A stretch of 17,381 nt of DNA. It comes from Bacteroidales bacterium. Its GTDB lineage: Bacteria; Bacteroidota; Bacteroidia; Bacteroidales; Bacteroidaceae. Shown here piece after piece: positions 8,409 through 14,996 of the stretch (position 1 is its first letter; each line of letters begins with the position of its first letter). The notes beneath the pieces are model-generated. The model saw nothing but the letters and a program-made list of their open reading frames with translations, was not told the origin of the DNA and did not search any database. Where the stretch lies: contig SFPF01000023.1 of the NCBI GenBank assembly GCA_004552155.1, forward strand, positions 1-17,381, read 5' to 3'. Position numbers and translations under genes: made by a program.

Positions 8409-8612
8409 ATGTTACAGGAAAAAGTAGGCGAAATCGCCGGTAAAATTTGGACCGCCCTCAATGAAAACGGCGCCATGACAGGTAAAGATTTGAAGAAGGC
8501 CACTAAGGTGAAGTGCGACAAGGACTTGTACCTCGGTCTCGGCTGGTTGCTCCGCGAAGACAAAATCGCTACGAGCGAGGCTGAAAAGGACATCAACATC
8601 GAGTTGAAGTAA
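8409..8612 (+). CDS. Small winged-helix domain protein (DUF2582 type)
   Basis: This 67-residue protein (MLQEKVGEIAGKIWTALNEN) matches what I know of the DUF2582 winged-helix family, widespread in Bacteroidetes. The pattern is a helix (VGEIAGKIWTALNE), then MTGKDLKKATK as a helix-turn-helix-like pair, then a helix and wing (LYLGLGWLLREDKIATSE). It has no other domain, so it may be a nucleoid- or promoter-binding protein, but its targets are unknown. It is a single-gene transcription unit with its own consensus promoter and a strong terminator. The gene is GC-rich and intact. Confidence 0.85.
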   Translation: MLQEKVGEIAGKIWTALNENGAMTGKDLKKATKVKCDKDLYLGLGWLLREDKIATSEAEKDINIELK

Positions 8613-8646
8613 ATCAGGCTTGGCTTAAAGCCGACAACACACATTC

Positions 8647-8688
8647 GCACGGGCGCGGTATCGCATAGATGCCGCGCCCGTGCTTTTT
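8647..8688 (+). terminator. Terminator of the winged-helix gene
   Basis: A perfect 12-bp stem (GCACGGGCGCGG at 8647-8658 with 8672-8683) is followed by five T. It lies 35 bases after the stop. Confidence 0.92.
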
Positions 8689-8705
8689 CACGCGTGAGAG
8701 GAAAT

Positions 8706-8981
8706 ACTGTCTGCGCGGAAATTTTTCATTATCTCCCTGATATTTTTCATTTTCAGGGAGATATTTTTTACTCTCATATAAGATATTTTTTATTACAAAC
8801 TTTGTAATACATGTTACAAACCTGCTAACACATGTTACAAACTTTGTAATACGTGTTACAAAGTTTGTAACAAACTTTTTCTTATAGGATAGCGAAAACT
8901 ATCTTGCTGAAAATAAAAACTATCTGCCGGATAGTTAAAACTTTCCTGCAGATAGTAAAAATCTTCTCGGAGATAATCGCG
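8706..8981. repeat. Tandem array of about thirteen degenerate 21-bp dyad-symmetric units
   Basis: The non-coding gap between two convergent genes divides into units of 21 bases (22 in three) starting at 8706, 8727, 8748, 8770, 8792, 8813, 8834, 8855, 8876, 8898, 8919, 8940 and 8961. Most units contain an imperfect palindrome followed by an A- or T-rich spacer. There are three styles: ATCTCCCTGAT with T runs (units 1-4), GTTACAAA-G-TTTGTAAC (units 5-8), and AACTATC-TGCCG-GATAGTT with A runs (units 9-13). Arms change together, for example ATTACAAA/TTTGTAAT against GTTACAAA/TTTGTAAC. Function is unknown; a cooperative protein-binding array or a series of small RNA hairpins are both possible. There are no unique spacers, so it is not a CRISPR. 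Confidence 0.8.
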
Positions 8982-9023
8982 CCGCCCTACCCTGCCCCCA
9001 TGACGATCCAGCCGCAAAGGCAC

Positions 9024-9052
9024 AAAAAAAGGGCACGCCGAAGCGCACCCTT
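9024..9052 (-). terminator. Terminator of the SPOR lipoprotein gene
   Basis: On the minus strand AAGGGTGCGC-TTCG-GCGTGCCCTT forms a 10-bp stem with two G-U pairs and a UUCG tetraloop. It is followed by a seven-T run, 31 bases beyond the stop. Confidence 0.9.
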
Positions 9053-9082
9053 ATATATATTAATATTGTATAGCCCTAAAAT

Positions 9083-9607
9083 TTATTTGGCATACAGCAG
9101 CCAGGAACCGGGATAAGTGGGCTTGAGGCTCTCACGCGACTGGATAGCGGCGTCTTTCGTGTCGAAAGAAGAGGCGATGACGCGATACCAGGGCGTCTGG
9201 CCGTTGATGGTTTCATTGGTGCGGATCACCGTGGAGCTGTAGCCGGCTTCGCGCAGACGAGACATAAGGCCTTCGGCATTGGCCTGCGTGAGGAAGCTGC
9301 CTACAACCACGCTGTAAGCCTTGATCTGCGCACCGCCTACTACCGTAAAGCCCTCATTGATGGTGCGTACTTCGGCATCGCCGGACGTAGGTGCGGTGGG
9401 CGTTACAGGCGTAACGGGGGTAACGGTAACAGTTTCCTGGGCGGGGTTACCGCTCACGCTAACTACGGATGTGTTGCCGGCCGTCTGGGCCTTTTCCTGC
9501 GCCATAGCCTGTTCGTAAGACTTGCGATAGGCACTTTCCTGCGACTTACAGCCGGTGAGGACGAGCACTGCGCCCAGACCGATGGCAAATAATAAGTTTT
9601 TCTTCAT
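9083..9607 (-). CDS. SPOR-domain lipoprotein
   Basis: The product has 174 residues. The N-terminus MKKNLLFAIGLGAVLVLTGC is a lipoprotein signal with lipobox LTGC (Cys20), so I infer lipid attachment in the cell envelope. A Thr/Val/Pro-rich linker follows (VTVTPVTPVTPTAPT). The SPOR domain covers about residues 95-172 (KAYSVVVGSFLTQANAEGL, then PWYRVIASSFDTKDAA). SPOR domains bind glycan strands stripped of stem peptides, typically at the division septum, so a peptidoglycan-linked role in division or envelope upkeep is likely. The gene stands alone, with a terminator 31 bases beyond its stop and a possible -7 box at 9695-9702. It is intact. Confidence 0.92.
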   Translation of the reverse strand: MKKNLLFAIGLGAVLVLTGCKSQESAYRKSYEQAMAQEKAQTAGNTSVVSVSGNPAQETVTVTPVTPVTPTAPTSGDAEVRTINEGFTVVGGAQIKAYSVVVGSFLTQANAEGLMSRLREAGYSSTVIRTNETINGQTPWYRVIASSFDTKDAAIQSRESLKPTYPGSWLLYAK

Positions 9608-9694
9608 TACTTTGAGGTGTATTTAAGTGAAGTTCTAAAAATAATTCTGTAAAAAATTGTGCGCAAAGCAACGGTCGTACCCTTGTTTGCATTG

Positions 9695-9702
9695 CAAAGT
9701 TA
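9695..9702 (-). promoter_or_regulatory. Candidate -7 box for the SPOR lipoprotein gene
   Basis: The minus-strand TAACTTTG fits TAnnTTTG and would give a 5' leader of about 80 bases. No clear upstream TTTG is present at the usual spacing. Confidence 0.35.
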
Positions 9703-9819
9703 ATAATAATACTCGCTTATAAGACATTTCTGCTTGTTAAAACACATTAATAGTGGCTTTTTCGGCGTAATTTCTCATAAAAACACGCTGTTTTCTTAGG
9801 TAATACGAAAGAAATGCCG

Positions 9820-9827
9820 TACCTTTG
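9820..9827 (+). promoter_or_regulatory. Candidate -7 box for the YtxH/holin operon
   Basis: TACCTTTG fits TAnnTTTG, 41 bases before the ATG at 9869. The -33 element is not clear. Confidence 0.45.
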
Positions 9828-9868
9828 AGGCGTAATTACCGAAGTATAACCCCTAAAATATTATTATC

Positions 9869-10072
9869 ATGAAAGGACTCAGCATTCTCGCAGCATTTCT
9901 CGGCGGCGCAGCAGTAGGCGCAGCCTGCGGTATTCTCTTTGCTCCTGAAAAGGGCAGCGAAACTCGCCTCCGCATCTCCGAAGCTATCCGCAAGCGCGGC
10001 ATCAAGCTCAACTCCAAGGAAATGGAAAGCTTGGTAGACGACATTGCAGACGAACTCAATCCCGCTAAGTAA
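9869..10072 (+). CDS. YtxH-domain small membrane protein
   Basis: This 67-residue protein begins with one Gly/Ala-rich membrane segment (about residues 5-24: SILAAFLGGAAVGAACGILF). The YtxH hallmark FAPEKGSETR follows directly, then a charged helical tail. YtxH proteins are small membrane-anchored stress or envelope proteins with no defined reaction. It is the first gene of a compact operon with a holin-like gene 22 bases on. The same YtxH/holin/small-protein grouping is common in Bacteroidetes genomes and is not by itself a sign of a prophage. Confidence 0.85.
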   Translation: MKGLSILAAFLGGAAVGAACGILFAPEKGSETRLRISEAIRKRGIKLNSKEMESLVDDIADELNPAK

Positions 10073-10094
10073 GGACTGACAAAAACAAGTACAG

Positions 10095-10475
10095 ATGTTT
10101 TCCTCTGATAAAAACATAGAGATTATCAGCCAACTCCTCGCAGAACTCAAGAAGTATGCGGAGCTGAAAGGGAAATGCCTGCAAATCGACTTTGTGAGCA
10201 AGATGACTATCCTGCTGTCGGCGCTCATCGTGGGGGCTATCCTCTTCGCGCTGTCCACGATAGTCATCTTGTTCCTTTCCTACACCGCCGTGCTCTTCCT
10301 CGCCAAGATGACGGGCAGCATCACGTGGGCCTGCTTCCTCATGGTGCTCTTCTACGTGGCGCTCGGCGTGATTGTCTACGCGATGCGCCGCCGCTGGATC
10401 GTCAATCCTTTGGCCAACTTCCTCGGACGGCTGTTCCTGTCGGACGAAACGGAACAAGCAGATAAGAACTTATGA
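10095..10475 (+). CDS. Holin-like (phage holin superfamily III type) membrane protein
   Basis: This 126-residue protein has a charged amphipathic N-terminus (NIEIISQLLAELKKYAELKG), two hydrophobic segments (about residues 38-62 and 70-95) joined by a short loop (FLAKMTGS), and a basic cytoplasmic tail beginning MRRRWIVNP. This layout fits the proteins usually annotated as phage holin family in Bacteroidetes. In this chromosomal setting, with no lysin or phage genes around, a general membrane role is more likely than lysis. Its TGA overlaps the next gene's ATG. Confidence 0.75.
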   Translation: MFSSDKNIEIISQLLAELKKYAELKGKCLQIDFVSKMTILLSALIVGAILFALSTIVILFLSYTAVLFLAKMTGSITWACFLMVLFYVALGVIVYAMRRRWIVNPLANFLGRLFLSDETEQADKNL

Positions 10476-10738
10476 TGAACACTTACGCCCATACGCCCAT
10501 AACGCTCCAATCGCTGGCCGCCCGGAAAGCAGATTTGAAGAAAGAACTCACGGAAACCTCCGAGAGCATACGCGCCCACTGGCACGCCCTGATGGATCCG
10601 CCCCCTGCCGACACGAAGGTGCAGCAATGGGTGAACTCCGCCGAGCGCGTCGTAGCTGTCTACGACGGCGTAATGATGGGCTATAAGCTTCTCCGCCGCT
10701 TCCGCGGCTTGTTCTCTCACAGAAAGAAAAGGCGTTAG
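10472..10738 (+). CDS. Small basic protein of unknown function in the YtxH/holin operon
   Basis: The product has 88 residues and the first ATG overlaps the upstream stop as ATGATG; a second ATG at 10475 is an equal candidate. It has a helical, charged N-terminal half (LAARKADLKKELTETSE), a short segment VVAVYDGVMMGYKLL that is at most weakly hydrophobic, and a very basic end (FRGLFSHRKKRR). I do not recognise a named domain. The overlap implies translational coupling with the holin-like protein and probably a shared membrane-linked role. Confidence 0.7.
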   Translation: MMNTYAHTPITLQSLAARKADLKKELTETSESIRAHWHALMDPPPADTKVQQWVNSAERVVAVYDGVMMGYKLLRRFRGLFSHRKKRR

Positions 10739-10747
10739 ACCCTCGCC

Positions 10748-11530
10748 TTGAACGCCGATTTCAGCATAAGGAATTTCTTGCGCGGACTGGCCGCCGACTT
10801 CGGCCGGCTCATTTTCCCGCGCTATTGCAGCGTTTGCAACGCCCGTCTCTTGGGCAGCGAACGCTTTATTTGCACCTCCTGCCTCATGGACTTGCCGCGC
10901 ACGGGCTATAAGGGCAAGAAAAACAATATGACAGAGCGCCTGCTCTGGCAACAAATCCCGCAACTCGCCGCCGCCAGCGCGTTTCTGCGCTATGAACCGG
11001 GCACGGCTTCGGCAAGCATCTTCATGGGCTTCAAGTACAGCGGCAAGCAGGCTTTGGCACACTTCATGGGCACGCTCATGGCGGCGGACTTGAAAGGCAC
11101 GGGCTTTTTCGACGGCATCAACCTCATTGTCCCCATCCCCCTCTCGCGGCAAAGACTGAAGCATCGCGGCTACAACCAAAGCGAATGCCTGGCAGCGGGC
11201 GTGGCGGAGCATACGGGGCTACCGTTAGTCACCGACATCGTGACGCGCACTGTGGATAATTCCACGCAGACCAATCTCAACGCCGAGGAACGGCAGAGCA
11301 ACGTGGCGGGCATCTTTCATCTCGAACGTCCCGAGGCAGTGGCAGGGCGGCATGTGCTGATTGTCGACGACGTGCTCACCACGGGCGCCACCGTAGCCTC
11401 GTGCGCCAATGAAATAGCCACGGCAGGCGAGGTAAAAATCAGCGTCCTGACGCTCGGTTTGGCGGGCAAGCATTACGCCTCATTGCTCCCGGAGGACGAG
11501 GTTTTACTGAAACAAAGCATTTGCTTATAA
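10748..11530 (+). CDS. comF: ComF-family phosphoribosyltransferase-like protein
   Basis: The product has 260 residues from a TTG start at 10748. An in-frame stop ends at 10738 and the first internal ATG comes after the conserved zinc-finger Cys pairs, so a non-ATG start is needed. A four-Cys zinc finger (Cys27, 30, 42, 45; YCSVC and CTSC) is followed by LRYEPGTASASIFMGFKYSGK, VPIPLSRQRLKHRGYNQSE and the PRPP-binding loop VLIVDDVLTTGAT at about 203-215. This is the ComF/GntX architecture, linked to DNA uptake and transformation in several bacteria; its reaction is unproven. It starts 9 bases after the preceding gene and probably belongs to the same transcript. Confidence 0.9.
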   Translation: MNADFSIRNFLRGLAADFGRLIFPRYCSVCNARLLGSERFICTSCLMDLPRTGYKGKKNNMTERLLWQQIPQLAAASAFLRYEPGTASASIFMGFKYSGKQALAHFMGTLMAADLKGTGFFDGINLIVPIPLSRQRLKHRGYNQSECLAAGVAEHTGLPLVTDIVTRTVDNSTQTNLNAEERQSNVAGIFHLERPEAVAGRHVLIVDDVLTTGATVASCANEIATAGEVKISVLTLGLAGKHYASLLPEDEVLLKQSICL

Positions 11531-11570
11531 TAAAACCGCAAAAAAGACGTTGTAAAAATAACTTTCTTAC

Positions 11571-11601
11571 TTTGAAATCTGCAAAACATTTTTTAATTTT
11601 G
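11571..11601 (+). promoter_or_regulatory. Consensus Bacteroidetes promoter of ppdK
   Basis: TTTG at 11571-11574, then 19 bases, then TAATTTTG at 11594-11601, match the -33/-7 consensus exactly. Transcription should start near 11608, leaving a leader of about 200 bases before ppdK. Confidence 0.8.
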
Positions 11602-11607
11602 CCAAAT

Positions 11608-11646
11608 CAAACGGGAACGTTCCCATTCTGATGCCTTTCCCGTTTG
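11608..11646 (+). promoter_or_regulatory. Palindrome and overlapping hairpin at the start of the ppdK transcript
   Basis: GGGAACGTTCCC at 11613-11624 is a perfect 12-bp palindrome whose AACGTT centre resembles LacI-family operators. It overlaps a longer inverted repeat, CAAACGGGAA (11608-11617) with TTCCCGTTTG (11637-11646). As DNA the palindrome sits just downstream of the predicted start site, a good repressor position. As RNA the two stems exclude each other. No T run follows, so a terminator for comF is less likely. Confidence 0.5.
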
Positions 11647-11807
11647 TTTCGCTGAAAAGCAAATCTTATATGCACGCCAATATTTATATGTAAATCCCCC
11701 TACCGCGCGCCGGGCTGCCAGTCCGATGCGTGGATTTGCGTGTAAGTGCCGAAAGCGCGCCGCATGGAAATTTTCAACTCAATAATATATTGTAAATAGT
11801 AAAACCT

Positions 11808-14477
11808 ATGAAGAACGAAAAAAGAGTTTACACGTTCGGTAACGGTCAAGCTGAGGGCCGTGCCGACATGCGTAACGAACTGGGCGGTAAGGGTGCCAAC
11901 CTTGCCGAGATGAACCTCATCGGTGTACCCGTGCCCCCGGGATTTACCATTACGACCGACGTTTGCAATGAGTACTACGAAATCGGCAAGGACAAGGTCG
12001 TAGAAATTCTCAAGGCAGAAGTTGAGAAGAGTCTCCACCACGTGGAAGACTTGATGCAGAGCAAGTTCGGCGATGTGCAGAACCCCCTGCTCCTCTCCGT
12101 ACGCTCCGGCGCACGCGCTTCTATGCCCGGCATGATGGACACCATTCTTAACCTCGGTCTTAACGACGAAGTGGTTGAGGGTCTCGCAGCAAAGACTGGC
12201 AATCCCCGCTTCGCCTACGACGCATATCGCCGCTTCGTACAAATGTATGGCGACGTGGTGCTCGGCATGAAGCCCGTAAACAAGGACGACAAGGATCCCT
12301 TTGAAGAAATCATCGAGAAGGTGAAGGAAGAAAAGGGCGTGAAACTCGATAACGAGCTCGAAACGGAAGACCTCAAGCGTCTTGTAACCCTCTTCAAGGA
12401 AGCTATTTCCAAGCAAACGGGCAAGGCATTCCCCACTGACCCCATGGAACAGCTCTGGGGTGCTATCTGCGCCGTGTTCGACTCTTGGATGAACGAGCGC
12501 GCTATCCTTTACCGCAAGATGGAAGGCATTCCCGCAGAATGGGGTACGGCCGTGACGGTAATGGCAATGGTATTCGGCAACATGGGCAACACCTCCGCAA
12601 CGGGCGTTTGCTTCAGCCGCGACGCCGCTACGGGCGAAGACCTCTTCAACGGCGAATGGCTCGTTAATGCACAGGGTGAGGACGTTGTGGCAGGTATCCG
12701 CACGCCGCAGCAAATCACGCTCGAAGGCTCTCGCCGCTGGGCAGAACTGCAAGGCATTTCTGAAGAAGAGCGCAAAGCCAAGTTCCCCTCCATGGAAGAG
12801 GCTATGCCCGAAATCTACCAACAGCTCGATGCTATCCAGACCAAACTCGAAAACCACTACCACGACATGCAGGACATGGAGTTCACCGTTCAGGAAGGCA
12901 AACTCTGGTTCTTGCAGACGCGTAACGGTAAGCGCACCGGCGCAGCCATGGTGAAGATTGCCATGGACCTGCTCCGTCAGGGCATGATCGACGAAAAGAC
13001 GGCTATCAACCGCTGCGAGCCCGCCAAGCTCGACGAACTCCTGCACCCCGTATTCAACAAGGAAGCCCTTGCAAAGGCTAAGGAACTCACGCGCGGTCTT
13101 CCCGCCAGCCCGGGTGCTGCCTGCGGTCAGATTGTCTTCTTTGCCGAAGACGCTGCAAAGTGGCGCGCCGATGGCCATAAGGTGGTACTCGTACGTATCG
13201 AGACTTCTCCCGAAGACCTCGCCGGCATGGCTGCCGCAGAAGGCATCCTCACCGCTCGCGGCGGTATGACCAGCCACGCTGCCGTAGTTGCCCGCGGTAT
13301 GGGTAAGTGCTGCGTCAGCGGTGCAGGCGCAATCAATGTTGACTACAAGGCAAAGACGCTTGAAATCGACGGTGTGAAGCTTCAGGAAGGCGATTTCATT
13401 TCGCTCAATGGTACTAACGGCCGCGTTTATCAGGGTGAAATCCGCACGCAGGCTGCCGAACTTTCCGGCGACTTCGCTGACCTTATGGATCTCTGCGCCA
13501 AGTACACCCGCCTGCAAGTGCGCACCAACGCCGACACGCCCCACGACGCAGAAGTAGCCCGCAAGTTCGGTGCTGTTGCCATGCGCGAGATGATTCTTGC
13601 CGAAGACGTTGAAGGTCGCAAGAAGGCTCTTGCCAAACTTCTTCCCATTCAGAAAGAAGACTTCAAGGGCATCTTCCGTGCTATGGACGGCTTCCCCGTA
13701 AACGTTCGCCTGCTCGATCCTCCCCTCCACGAGTTCGTGCCCCACGACTTGAAGGGTCAGGAAGAAATGGCAAAGGCTATGGGCGTAACGGTAGAATATA
13801 TCCGTCAGCGCGTTGACAGCCTTTGCGAGCACAACCCGATGCTCGGTCACCGCGGTTGCCGTCTCGGCAATACTTATCCCTGCATCACGCAAATGCAGAC
13901 TCGCGCCATTCTCGGTGCCTGCATCGACCTGAAGCGCGAAGGCTTCGACCCCCATCCCGAAATCATGGTGCCCCTCACGGGTATCCTCTACGAGTTCGAG
14001 GCTCAGGAAGAAGTAATCCGTCAGGAAGCTGCCGAACTCTTCAAGGAAGAAGGCATTGAAATTCCGTTCAAGGTTGGTACAATGATTGAAATTCCTCGTG
14101 CTGCCCTCACGGCCGACAAGATTGCTACCCGCGCCGAATATTTCAGCTTCGGCACGAACGACCTCACGCAGATGACCTTCGGTTATTCTCGCGACGACAT
14201 CGCCAGCTTCTTGCCTGTTTACCTTGAAAAGAAGATCTTGAAGGTAGACCCCTTCCAGGTGCTCGACCAGAACGGCGTAGGCCAGCTTATCAATATGGCC
14301 GTAGAAAAGGGCCGTCACGCCCGTCCCGACCTCAAGTGCGGCATTTGCGGCGAACACGGCGGCGAACCCTCTTCCGTTAAGTTCTGCCACAAAGCAGGCC
14401 TCAACTACGTTAGCTGCTCTCCTTTCCGCGTGCCCATCGCACGCCTCGCAGCCGCGCAGGCAGCTGTCGAAGAATAA
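11808..14477 (+). CDS. ppdK: Pyruvate, phosphate dikinase
   Basis: PPDK interconverts pyruvate, ATP and phosphate with phosphoenolpyruvate, AMP and pyrophosphate, at the pyruvate/PEP node. The 889-residue length is normal. An N-terminal ATP-grasp nucleotide-binding domain (GGKGANLAEM, SVRSGARASMPGMMDTILNLG) leads to the swivelling phosphohistidine domain with LTARGGMTSHAAVVARG (His490). A C-terminal PEP/pyruvate barrel follows (MLGHRGCRLG, MIEIPRAALTADKIA, FGTNDLTQM) with catalytic Cys847 in CGICGEHGG. All key residues are present. It is a single-gene unit with its own promoter and operator-like palindrome. C-rich third positions match a highly expressed gene. Confidence 0.97.
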   Translation: MKNEKRVYTFGNGQAEGRADMRNELGGKGANLAEMNLIGVPVPPGFTITTDVCNEYYEIGKDKVVEILKAEVEKSLHHVEDLMQSKFGDVQNPLLLSVRSGARASMPGMMDTILNLGLNDEVVEGLAAKTGNPRFAYDAYRRFVQMYGDVVLGMKPVNKDDKDPFEEIIEKVKEEKGVKLDNELETEDLKRLVTLFKEAISKQTGKAFPTDPMEQLWGAICAVFDSWMNERAILYRKMEGIPAEWGTAVTVMAMVFGNMGNTSATGVCFSRDAATGEDLFNGEWLVNAQGEDVVAGIRTPQQITLEGSRRWAELQGISEEERKAKFPSMEEAMPEIYQQLDAIQTKLENHYHDMQDMEFTVQEGKLWFLQTRNGKRTGAAMVKIAMDLLRQGMIDEKTAINRCEPAKLDELLHPVFNKEALAKAKELTRGLPASPGAACGQIVFFAEDAAKWRADGHKVVLVRIETSPEDLAGMAAAEGILTARGGMTSHAAVVARGMGKCCVSGAGAINVDYKAKTLEIDGVKLQEGDFISLNGTNGRVYQGEIRTQAAELSGDFADLMDLCAKYTRLQVRTNADTPHDAEVARKFGAVAMREMILAEDVEGRKKALAKLLPIQKEDFKGIFRAMDGFPVNVRLLDPPLHEFVPHDLKGQEEMAKAMGVTVEYIRQRVDSLCEHNPMLGHRGCRLGNTYPCITQMQTRAILGACIDLKREGFDPHPEIMVPLTGILYEFEAQEEVIRQEAAELFKEEGIEIPFKVGTMIEIPRAALTADKIATRAEYFSFGTNDLTQMTFGYSRDDIASFLPVYLEKKILKVDPFQVLDQNGVGQLINMAVEKGRHARPDLKCGICGEHGGEPSSVKFCHKAGLNYVSCSPFRVPIARLAAAQAAVEE

Positions 14478-14778
14478 ACGAAAAGTGCTGAAAATTAGCG
14501 ACATACGAGGCAGGTATCTAGCAAACAGGTACTTGCCTCGGTTCATTCATTCACTTGACTCTGCAATCATTTCGAGTGGAGTTGACGAGGTTTGCGAGAA
14601 GATATACGGAAGACAGAAAGATTAAACGTGTGTCAAAAACATACTGCCTGGGTGCCAAATTCTGCATATTTTGTTAATAATTCAAAAGATTGTAAAAGAA
14701 AAAGTAGTATATTTTTTAACAAAATAAAAAAATATATTATATTTACAGCGAATTATAATTTTAATTATTGCAATAATT
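14478..14778. other. Intergenic region where base composition changes from GC-rich to AT-rich
   Basis: These 301 bases hold the hairpin at 14506-14540 and then, from about 14630, very AT-rich sequence leading into the peptide gene. TATATTTA at 14748-14755 is one mismatch from TAnnTTTG and could be the -7 box of the peptide operon, but no -33 element is clear. A 69-codon open frame here (14592-14801) has no domain and overlaps the peptide start, so it is not called. Confidence 0.55.
14506..14540 (+). terminator. Stem-loop 28 bases after ppdK, probable terminator
   Basis: Fourteen positions (14506-14519 with 14527-14540) pair fully if two G-U pairs are allowed, with a 7-base loop. Only a T-rich GTTCATTCATTC follows rather than a T run, so termination is likely but not certain. 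Confidence 0.5.
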
Positions 14779-14928
14779 ATGGAGACAAAAAACATCGTTG
14801 AGAAAGAATCAAAAAAGATTGATTCCAAGAAATTAGATTATTGGCTCATGCAAAATGTCAAGGCAATGGAGGAACTAACCGTACTTCAGCCAGCTTGCTG
14901 GGCAGAAGCCGATCATCCTAATGACTGA
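14779..14928 (+). CDS. Putative RiPP precursor peptide (49 residues, single Cys in the tail)
   Basis: ATG 14779 to TGA 14926-14928 encodes a 49-residue peptide. The first 30 or so residues are a charged leader-like part (METKNIVEKESKKIDSKKLD, then YWLMQNVKAMEE) and the tail is LTVLQPACWAEADHPND, with one Cys (40) beside Trp (41) and an acidic end. It sits directly before three radical SAM genes on the same strand, the usual position of a modified-peptide precursor. There is no Gly-Gly site. The core boundary is unknown; cleavage near LTVLQ is a guess. It has no Shine-Dalgarno, as is normal here, and an A/T-rich stretch before the ATG. I do not recognise the family. Coding status rests on context, peptide-like composition and the hairpin that follows. 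Confidence 0.7.
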   Translation: METKNIVEKESKKIDSKKLDYWLMQNVKAMEELTVLQPACWAEADHPND

Positions 14929-14951
14929 TTTTCTCTAACAAACAACACAAT

Positions 14952-14990
14952 TAGTGCAAGATGAAGTAATTCCTCTTGCACTATTATTTT
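14952..14990 (+). terminator. Terminator-like hairpin between the precursor and the first maturase (possible attenuator)
   Basis: TAGTGCAAGA (14952-14961) pairs perfectly with TCTTGCACTA (14974-14983) around a 12-base loop and is followed by TTATTTT. It lies 24 bases after the peptide stop and ends just before the maturase ATG at 14997. Partial termination here would make precursor mRNA exceed maturase mRNA. It could also mask the maturase start. Confidence 0.65.
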
Positions 14991-14996
14991 GTAAAT

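Noticed and set aside
8706..8981. CRISPR array
   Set aside because: The units abut with no unique spacers of constant length, they vary in sequence, and no cas genes are present.
10095..10475. Prophage signalled by the holin-like gene
   Set aside because: No lysin, capsid, integrase or attachment site is nearby, and such holin-family genes occur in ordinary Bacteroidetes operons with YtxH.
11700..14546. A 948-codon open frame opposite ppdK
   Set aside because: It lies entirely over an intact, well-recognised ppdK. C-rich third positions in ppdK remove stops on the other strand, and the translation shows no domain.
14592..14801. A 69-codon open frame upstream of the peptide gene, considered as another precursor
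   Set aside because: It crosses the AT-rich leader, overlaps the peptide start out of frame, and has Lys/Asn-rich composition expected from AT-rich non-coding DNA.
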